Shown here piece after piece: positions 6,944-10,790 of a stretch of DNA of 10,790 bases. A model generated the notes under the pieces. The model was not told where the DNA came from. It made no database searches and saw nothing but the letters and a program-made list of their open reading frames with translations. Origin of the DNA: an uncultured Lachnospiraceae bacterium (GTDB lineage: Bacteria; Bacillota_A; Clostridia; Lachnospirales; Lachnospiraceae); assembly GCA_905200565.1 (NCBI GenBank), contig CAJKKX010000033.1, positions 1-10,790 on the forward strand, read 5' to 3'. Made by a program: the position numbers and the translations under genes. Within the stretch, counting starts at the first letter, position 1. Every line of letters starts with the position of its first letter.

Positions 6944-8132
6944 ATTTCACCCTCCATTCCTTCACGGCAAGCGCAGCCGTAACGCCGTCCTGCGCATATT
7001 TTTCGCCGATTAATCTTCCTGCTTTTCCGTCTGTGCTGCTTCCTAAAACCGCGGCCCTTTCACATACATTATCGACCCCGGTCACTTCCTCGACAAATCC
7101 GGAAGCCGTAAACGTACCTTCCGCCTTCTTTAATTCCTCCGCCGTATAGGTCAGAAACGGCAGGTTTCTCTCTTTACAATATTCCAGGATTCCTTCTTCC
7201 TCTTTTTTCAAATCAATGCTTGCCGCCTGCGCCACAGCAGCAGGAAAAACTGAAATCTCCTCACACGCCCTGCGGATTACCTTTTCCACCGTCTCTTTTG
7301 ACGTTCCTTTTTTACATCCCACGCCCACCGTGACAATCCTCGGAATCAGGTAAAGCGTGTGCTTATAAATACGTTCCCTGTCATGAATCGTAACGAAAAT
7401 GCCAATCTCCGGTTCTCCGTTCCACACATTACTGTAACTCAGCTCGCGCGGTATCTCGCCATTGTAGAGAAAATCTGTTTCAAAGCCGACTTCCTCATCT
7501 GCAAGCAGCGCGGCGGAAATATCCTTTGCCAGCTTCATATCGGAAATCTGGCATTCATTTTTCTTTGCAAAAACATCCACGGCAAATTTCTGATTTAAAT
7601 CTGTCGCCGTAGTGATGACTGCTTCTCCCTGCGTGATTTTCGCAATCTTTTCCGTCAGCTCATTGGCTCCGCCAAGATGCCCGGACAGGAGGGAAACGAC
7701 ATATGTCCCCATCTCATCCACGACCACGACCGCCGGGTCGGTTTTCTTACTTTTCAGGAAAGGTGCAATGCTCCTCACCGCAATCCCGCAGGCTCCCACA
7801 AAAATGATAGCGTCGCTGTCGGCAAATCTCTTTCCTGTCCATTCTTTTACCGATTCCGTGACAGGTTCCGGAAATATTTTCACATTTTCCAGAATCTGCA
7901 CACCCTTCTGACAGCCGAATTTCTCCGGCGGATTCCCTGCCGCTTCCCGTCCTATAGATTCCTCCGGCAAATTTTCTGCTTCCTTCCGGCGCACGAACTT
8001 CTCCTGCCTTTTCTCTGCATATTTACTCTTCCTGTAGCATTTCACCTCATAAGAACACGCTTCCAATTCCCGGCGGATTCCATCTGCCAGGCGGCAGCCT
8101 GTCCAGCTAAAACTAATCATTGAAATTTTCAT
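6936..8132 (-). CDS. cbiG: Cobalt-precorrin-5A hydrolase CbiG
   Basis: CbiG opens the delta-lactone of cobalt-precorrin-5A and releases acetaldehyde, the C2 fragment lost only in the anaerobic pathway. From the ATG at 8132 the product is 398 residues. The conserved core is IFVGACGIAVRSIAPFL (110-126) with TDPAVVVVDE (131-140), SLLSGHLGGANELT (147-160) and VITTATD (172-178). The C-terminal CbiG domain has GVGCKKGT (270-277) and SGFVEEVTGVDNVCERAA (344-361). The start at 8132 (MKISMISFSWTG) matches the usual beta-strand opening of the family and leaves 1 bp after the cbiF stop. An ATG at 8144 just upstream, with AGGAAG close to it, would overlap cbiF by 11 bp and is a real alternative. Residues 40-78 hold a charged, Pro/Glu/Lys-rich insertion made of three 13-residue degenerate repeats, not part of the usual CbiG core. 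Confidence 0.94.
   Translation of the reverse strand: MKISMISFSWTGCRLADGIRRELEACSYEVKCYRKSKYAEKRQEKFVRRKEAENLPEESIGREAAGNPPEKFGCQKGVQILENVKIFPEPVTESVKEWTGKRFADSDAIIFVGACGIAVRSIAPFLKSKKTDPAVVVVDEMGTYVVSLLSGHLGGANELTEKIAKITQGEAVITTATDLNQKFAVDVFAKKNECQISDMKLAKDISAALLADEEVGFETDFLYNGEIPRELSYSNVWNGEPEIGIFVTIHDRERIYKHTLYLIPRIVTVGVGCKKGTSKETVEKVIRRACEEISVFPAAVAQAASIDLKKEEEGILEYCKERNLPFLTYTAEELKKAEGTFTASGFVEEVTGVDNVCERAAVLGSSTDGKAGRLIGEKYAQDGVTAALAVKEWRVKFE
6950..6955 (-). promoter_or_regulatory. Ribosome binding site GGAGGG that decides a TTG start for cbiH
   Basis: On the minus strand GGAGGG is followed by a 6-base spacer and then TTG. No ATG or GTG in the cbiH frame lies at a usable distance, so this site supports TTG initiation. 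The site lies inside the last codons of cbiG. Confidence 0.75.
7899..8015 (-). repeat. Three degenerate 39-bp tandem repeats inside cbiG
   Basis: Read in the cbiG frame, 117 bp encode three 13-residue units: EKRQEKFVRRKEA, ENLPEESIGREAA and GNPPEKFGCQKGV. They share a rough pattern (N/R)xPEKFxxRKEA. The DNA shows the same 39-bp periodicity on the plus strand, with TTC(T/C)TCC(G/T)G-type tracts starting near 7921, 7959 and 7999. The units are far from identical, so the duplication is old or the match is partly compositional. They fall between the first strand-helix and the conserved CbiG core, a position that tolerates length change. Confidence 0.6.
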
Positions 8133-8133
8133 T

Positions 8134-8898
8134 TTATACCCCATCACTTCCTTTGCGGAATTCCGTCGTAAATCCAGGGTCGTACAGCTTCGAGCGCCCA
8201 TAAGAATGATGGGCAACTGCGTCTCCGATAATCATCAGCGCCGTTTTTGTGATCTTATTTTCCCTTGCCGTCTGCGCCAGTGTTTCCACCGTGCAGACAA
8301 AAGATTTTTCATCCTCCCAGGTAGCCTTATATACAATCGCCGCAGGGGTATCCGGCCCATATCCCCCGGCAATGAGCCTTCTGGAAAGTTCGTCCAGCAT
8401 TCCAGCGCTTAAAAATACCACCATCGTAGCATGGTGCGCAGCGAAGGACTCAATGCTTTCCTTCTCAGGGACAGGCGTCCGCCCCGCCATACGTGTAATC
8501 ACCACACTCTGCGACACATCGGGAAGCGTATACTCCAGATTCAGGGCTGACGCAGCGCCGCAGAAAGAACTGACGCCCGGACAGTAATCATACGCAATCC
8601 CTTTCTCATCCAGGACGTCCATCTGCTCCCGGATAGCTCCATAAAGGCAGGGGTCTCCTGTGTGGAGACGCACCGTCATTTTTTCTTCCCTCTCCGCCTG
8701 GAACATCACCTCCAGCACTTCTTCCAGCGTCATTTTGGCGCTGTTGTAAATCTGGCATCCGCCTTTTGCATGAGCCAAAAGCGCAGGATTTACCAGCGAG
8801 CCTGCATAAATAATGACGTCTGCTTCCTCCAGATATTTTTTCCCCCGGACGGTAATTAAGTCTGCCGCCCCGCTGCCTGCACCTACAAAATGTATCAT
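8134..8898 (-). CDS. cbiF: Cobalt-precorrin-4 C11-methyltransferase CbiF
   Basis: CbiF methylates C11 of cobalt-precorrin-4 to give cobalt-precorrin-5A, the CbiG substrate encoded next. The 254-residue protein has VGAGSGAADLIT (5-16), YAGSLVN (31-37), RLHTGDPCLYG (77-87), PGVSSFCGAAS (107-117), ITRMAGRTPVPE (134-145), VFLSAG (161-166) and YKATWEDE (190-197). The YAGSLV and ITRMAGRTP motifs are specific to CbiF/CobM within the tetrapyrrole methylase superfamily. The ATG at 8898 has a GAGGA site at 6-base spacing. This site survives intact downstream of the small insertion element at 8926-9014, so initiation no longer depends on translation from cbiL. Before that insertion, the cbiL stop would have overlapped this ATG as ATGA (see findings). 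The stop is 1 bp before the chosen cbiG start. Confidence 0.96.
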   Translation of the reverse strand: MIHFVGAGSGAADLITVRGKKYLEEADVIIYAGSLVNPALLAHAKGGCQIYNSAKMTLEEVLEVMFQAEREEKMTVRLHTGDPCLYGAIREQMDVLDEKGIAYDYCPGVSSFCGAASALNLEYTLPDVSQSVVITRMAGRTPVPEKESIESFAAHHATMVVFLSAGMLDELSRRLIAGGYGPDTPAAIVYKATWEDEKSFVCTVETLAQTARENKITKTALMIIGDAVAHHSYGRSKLYDPGFTTEFRKGSDGV

Positions 8899-8925
8899 AT
8901 CTTGTCCTCATTTCTTTTCTCTTTT

Positions 8926-8954
8926 GTAACTGTTCAGTACCTTCACAGTTCCGA
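8926..8954. repeat. 29-bp arm shared with element 2 (copy 1)
   Basis: This stretch is identical over 29 bp to 9737-9765 and in the same orientation, 811 bp apart. It contains its own inverted repeat, AACTGT (8928-8933) and ACAGTT (8945-8950), with an 11-base loop. The left inverted repeat can therefore pair either locally or with the far end of the element. Confidence 0.95.
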
Positions 8955-8998
8955 TGCAAAAATCCATGAAAATCGTCTTCAACGATGGGATTTTTGCA
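8955..8998. other. Internal hairpin of element 1
   Basis: An 11-bp perfect stem (TGCAAAAATCC at 8955-8965 with GGATTTTTGCA at 8988-8998) encloses a second 5-bp stem (ATCGT 8972-8976 with ACGAT 8982-8986, loop CTTCA). The two stems are joined by an asymmetric internal bulge. The cbiL-cbiF transcript would carry this structure. It has no following U-run, so it does not look like an intrinsic terminator. The shorter element lacks this module entirely. Confidence 0.85.
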
Positions 8999-9006
8999 CT
9001 TCTGAA

Positions 9007-9702
9007 TCAGTTACTCTCTTTTACAATAATCAAGGAGTAATATCCCGCTGCTTCGGGGATTTCCTCTGCCGATTCGTAAATTTTTTCCGATTCCATCCCG
9101 CAGTTTTCAATCATCACCGCCTGCTGTCCACTTCTCAAAATACTCTCTCTCACCTGCTTCATTTTCTTTCCTGTCTTCATCAGGACTTTTGTTCCGGGAA
9201 GCTTTAAAATCTCATCCATCTCTTCCGCTTTGTAAGTAGCCGGAATCACATGAAGCGGCTCCGCCATCTCCACAAGCCCCATGTTCAGCCTTGCCGCCAC
9301 AGCGCAGAAAGAAGTGATGCCGCTGACAATCTCCGCCTCATAACCCCTCTCCAGAATCCTTTTATGTACATACAGATATGTGGAATATACCGTCGGGTCC
9401 CCAAGCGTAAGAAAAGCTACCTGCCGTCCCTGTTTCAAATGAAATTCCACATCATCCGCCGCCTTTTTGTGATTTTCCTCCAGCACAGCGGCGTCTTTTG
9501 TCATAGGCATGGCAACGGGCAGCAGTATTTTCTCATCCAGCCCGTCGTACACGCTTTTGACAATCTGATAAGCCACGCTATTCTCCGTGTCATTTCCCGG
9601 CACCGCAATCACTTCACTTTCCTTTATCAGACGCAGCGCCTTTAACGTGAGAAGCTCCGCATCTCCCGGCCCTACTCCTAAACCAAACAGTTTTCCATTC
9701 AT
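9007..9702 (-). CDS. cbiL: Cobalt-precorrin-2 C20-methyltransferase CbiL, C-terminus altered by element insertion
   Basis: CbiL adds the C20 methyl group to cobalt-precorrin-2, the first committed methylation of the anaerobic corrin branch. From the ATG at 9702 it is 231 residues, with GVGPGD (9-14), LTLGDPTVYSTY (98-109) and SGITSFCA (127-134), all normal for CbiL/CobI. This ATG is preferred because AGGAGA lies 8 bases upstream. A GTG two codons earlier (9708), overlapping the cbiD stop by 1 bp, is only 2 bases from that site. The gene now ends in KESN-stop, with the last two codons and stop formed partly or wholly by the terminus of element 1. Removing the element would extend the protein to end KEKRNEDKI, with its stop overlapping the cbiF ATG. 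The catalytic core is untouched, so function is probably retained. Confidence 0.94.
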   Translation of the reverse strand: MNGKLFGLGVGPGDAELLTLKALRLIKESEVIAVPGNDTENSVAYQIVKSVYDGLDEKILLPVAMPMTKDAAVLEENHKKAADDVEFHLKQGRQVAFLTLGDPTVYSTYLYVHKRILERGYEAEIVSGITSFCAVAARLNMGLVEMAEPLHVIPATYKAEEMDEILKLPGTKVLMKTGKKMKQVRESILRSGQQAVMIENCGMESEKIYESAEEIPEAAGYYSLIIVKESN

Positions 9703-9707
9703 ATTCA

Positions 9708-10790
9708 CTATCTCCTCTGTATTTCTTTCTCATGCTGTAACTGTTCAGTACCTTCACAGTTCCGACTGTTCTGAATAGTTACCTCATGCTGCTTTTTCAG
9801 AAGCAGCGTCAGCTCCTGTACATGCTCTGTCTCTCCCAGATAACCATGTTCGTTCGAAAAAAGTACGGCTCCAAGAAGCATTCTGCCGTAAACCCTGTGA
9901 TTCAGGTAATACAGAATCCTGTCTGTCATCTCCTTCATGGTTTCCTTTAAAAGATTCTCCCTTTTTATAATGCCCAGCGCCTCGTCTGTCGTAACCGTAT
10001 GGAGGATTTCTTTTGCCCCTTCCAGCGAGATTCCCGCCCGCAGGGCATTGCCCGCCATCACTTCCGCCCTGGCGTCCGCACAGCGGGAATGCGTATTCAT
10101 AATCCCAGCCGCAACCTTTGCAAACTTTCCGATATGTGAGACAAACAAAATCCCTTTTACCCCCATATCCAGCGCCATATCCAGCGTTTCTCCCACATAA
10201 TTGCTGCACTTCATGCTATCCGCAAAGGGCAGCTCCATACGCTCCCTCAGGTAAGCCGCGCCATAATTCCCCGGCGTTATCAAAAGATACTGCGCGCCGT
10301 TTTCCACCTTCTGGCGCATCTCCACTTCGATGCTCCGGATCAGCGCCGTCTCGCTCATGGGCTCTACGATTCCGGACGTTCCCAAAATCGAAATCCCTCC
10401 TTCAATGCCAAGCCTCGGATTAAAGGTTCCGGCTGCTATCCCGGCTCCTTTTGGCACGCTCACAGTTACGAACAGACCGCCCTCATAATCCGCCGCATCA
10501 CAGATTTCTTCGAGTTCCTTTTCTATCATAGCCCTGGGAACTTTATTGATGGCAGCGCTTCCGACAGGCTGCTCCAGTCCCTTTTTCGTAACCCTTCCCA
10601 CGCCCTCTCCTCCGTCAATGGAGATACCCGGCGTATTCCTTTTCTCAACCTTTGCATAGATTTCCAGCCCGTCCGTCCTGTCCGGGTCGTCTCCCGCATC
10701 CTTCCGGACGGCGCAGGAAACCCAGTTCTCCCCTTGCGTCATATGCAGAATTTCCAGGTTCAGCAAAACCCCTTTCGGCGTCATAAGCTC
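9708..10790 (-). CDS. cbiD: Cobalt-precorrin-5B C1-methyltransferase CbiD, 5' end beyond right edge, C-terminus extended by element 2
   Basis: CbiD methylates C1 of cobalt-precorrin-5B to give cobalt-precorrin-6A and is specific to the anaerobic pathway. The frame is open to the window edge (360 residues visible, beginning EL-MTPKGV), and the family's N-terminal YTTGxCA region must lie outside; the internal Met at 10784 is not the true start. Visible conserved segments, numbered from the edge, are DAGDDPDRTDG (31-41), GGEGVGRVTKKGL (60-72), GTFNPRLGIEGG (121-132) with LGTSGIVEPMS (136-146), and HIGKFAKVAAGIMNTHSR (219-236). Near the end, residues 337-354 (VTIQNSRNCEGTEQLQHE) are encoded by the 46-bp element plus its duplicated target and lie between QHE and KEIQRR. 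The insertion totals 54 bp, so the frame is kept. This lies past the conserved domain, so activity is probably unaffected. Confidence 0.95.
   Translation of the reverse strand, partial: ELMTPKGVLLNLEILHMTQGENWVSCAVRKDAGDDPDRTDGLEIYAKVEKRNTPGISIDGGEGVGRVTKKGLEQPVGSAAINKVPRAMIEKELEEICDAADYEGGLFVTVSVPKGAGIAAGTFNPRLGIEGGISILGTSGIVEPMSETALIRSIEVEMRQKVENGAQYLLITPGNYGAAYLRERMELPFADSMKCSNYVGETLDMALDMGVKGILFVSHIGKFAKVAAGIMNTHSRCADARAEVMAGNALRAGISLEGAKEILHTVTTDEALGIIKRENLLKETMKEMTDRILYYLNHRVYGRMLLGAVLFSNEHGYLGETEHVQELTLLLKKQHEVTIQNSRNCEGTEQLQHEKEIQRR
9711..9716 (-). promoter_or_regulatory. Ribosome binding site AGGAGA favouring the ATG start of cbiL
   Basis: AGGAGA on the minus strand lies 8 bases before the ATG at 9702 but only 2 bases before the GTG at 9708. 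The spacing favours the ATG. The site lies in the last codons of cbiD. Confidence 0.7.
9737..9765. repeat. 29-bp arm shared with element 1 (copy 2)
   Basis: Identical to 8926-8954 and in the same orientation. In the cbiD frame it encodes most of the RNCEGTEQLQ peptide; the copy in element 1 also spells RNCEGTEQLQ in one frame but is not within a gene there. Confidence 0.95.
9737..9782. mobile_element. 46-bp MITE-like element 2 inserted in frame in the 3' end of cbiD
   Basis: The element starts GTAACTGTTCAG and ends CTGAATAGTTAC, inverted repeats matching at 11 of 12 positions. It is bounded by identical octamers CTCATGCT at 9729-9736 and 9783-9790. Its first 29 bp equal those of element 1, and its right end (TCTGAATAGTTAC) resembles element 1's TCTGAATCAGTTAC. 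It lacks the hairpin module and looks like an internally shortened relative. A distinct target duplication shows it arrived by its own transposition, not by a local copy event. On the coding strand it is read through in the cbiD frame without a stop. Confidence 0.85.

Larger units (their letters stand above)
8926..9014. mobile_element. 89-bp MITE-like element 1 between cbiL and cbiF, with perfect 8-bp target duplication
   Basis: The element starts GTAACTGTTCAG and ends CTGAATCAGTTAC; these termini are imperfect inverted repeats (12 matches with one inserted base). It is bounded by the identical octamer TCTCTTTT at 8918-8925 and 9015-9022, as expected of a target-site duplication. It has no coding capacity and contains a 44-nt internal hairpin (8955-8998). 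Its first 29 bp are identical to the first 29 bp of a second, shorter element at 9737-9782. GTAA ends together with 8-bp duplications are the published terminal signature of IS66-family elements, so a non-autonomous IS66 derivative is a reasonable inference. The element supplies the present cbiL stop codon (TGA at 9009-9007) and makes up most of the only sizeable gap in the operon. Confidence 0.85.
8918..9022. repeat. 8-bp target-site duplication TCTCTTTT flanking element 1
   Basis: Exact copies lie at 8918-8925 and 9015-9022, each abutting an end of the 89-bp element. The sequence reads AAAAGAGA on the coding strand and belongs to the last codons of cbiL. Confidence 0.85.
9729..9790. repeat. 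8-bp target-site duplication CTCATGCT flanking element 2
   Basis: Exact copies at 9729-9736 and 9783-9790 abut the two ends of the 46-bp element. On the coding strand each reads AGCATGAG and contributes a CAG-CAT-GAG (Gln-His-Glu) triplet to CbiD, so QHE appears on both sides of the inserted peptide. Confidence 0.85.

Noticed and set aside
8606..8959. Minus-strand frame starting inside element 1 (MHRNCEGTEQLQ...) and overlapping cbiF
   Set aside because: It runs out of frame through well-conserved CbiF sequence. The shared peptide comes from the repeat arm, not from a gene.
8955..8998. Possible intrinsic terminator between cbiL and cbiF
   Set aside because: The stem is A/T-rich and is not followed by a run of U on the coding strand. 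The downstream genes are clearly part of the same pathway and orientation, so simple termination here is unlikely.
8899..9006. Cobalamin riboswitch in the only larger intergenic gap
   Set aside because: The 108 bp are almost entirely accounted for by the MITE-like element. They are too short for, and show no trace of, the conserved B12-box core. Any riboswitch would be upstream of the operon, outside the window.
8926..9782. CRISPR-like or REP array from the repeated arm
   Set aside because: There are only two copies, they are 811 bp apart with a gene between them, and each has its own target duplication. That fits dispersed insertions rather than an array.

Overview
The window is the interior of one long cobalamin (vitamin B12) biosynthesis operon. 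Every gene lies on the minus strand, so transcription runs from high to low coordinates. The gene set is that of the oxygen-independent (early cobalt insertion) pathway: CbiD, CbiG, CbiH, CbiF, CbiL and CbiJ/E/T. Together with protein style, base composition and frequent AGGAG-type ribosome sites, this suggests an anaerobic Firmicute, most likely a gut-type Lachnospiraceae. That placement is an inference; there is no rRNA or marker gene to test it.

In transcription order the layout is: cbiD (its N-terminus runs off the right edge), cbiL, cbiF, cbiG, cbiH, a three-domain cbiJ-cbiE-cbiT fusion, cbiA, cobT, cobU, cobS, a short second CobU-like gene, and the first 27 codons of cobC at the left edge. 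The genes are packed with gaps of 1-18 bp or overlaps of 8-13 bp. The one exception is the 108-bp cbiL-cbiF gap. There is no gene-free stretch above 300 bp, and I see no riboswitch, promoter, tRNA, rRNA or CRISPR array. A cobalamin riboswitch, if present, would lie upstream, beyond the right edge.

The corrin-ring genes (cbiD-L-F-G-H-JET) take cobalt-precorrin-2 through the methylations, ring contraction, reduction and decarboxylation to cobalt-precorrin-8. CbiA then amidates the a and c side chains of cobyrinate. CobU, CobT, CobS and CobC activate cobinamide and the lower ligand and join them in the nucleotide-loop pathway. cbiC, cbiK/X, cbiP, cbiB, cobD and the adenosyltransferase are not in the window.

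The most unusual content is a pair of very small insertion elements. One (8926-9014, 89 bp) sits at the cbiL/cbiF junction. The other (9737-9782, 46 bp) sits inside the 3' end of cbiD. They share an identical 29-bp arm, end in GTAACTG/CAGTTAC-type inverted repeats, and are each bounded by a perfect 8-bp direct repeat of different sequence. This is the signature of two independent transposition events, and the GTAA ends with 8-bp duplications resemble IS66-family termini. Removing each element plus one target copy restores a sensible ancestor: a 4-bp ATGA stop/start overlap between cbiL and cbiF, and a CbiD tail 18 residues shorter. The second element is therefore translated in frame as part of CbiD. 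The same 8-mer, ATTTCTTT, precedes both target sites, suggesting target preference.

Other points of interest are the CbiJ-E-T fusion, a 3 x 13-residue degenerate repeat inserted in CbiG, and two CobU-type proteins whose conserved motifs are degenerate in opposite halves.
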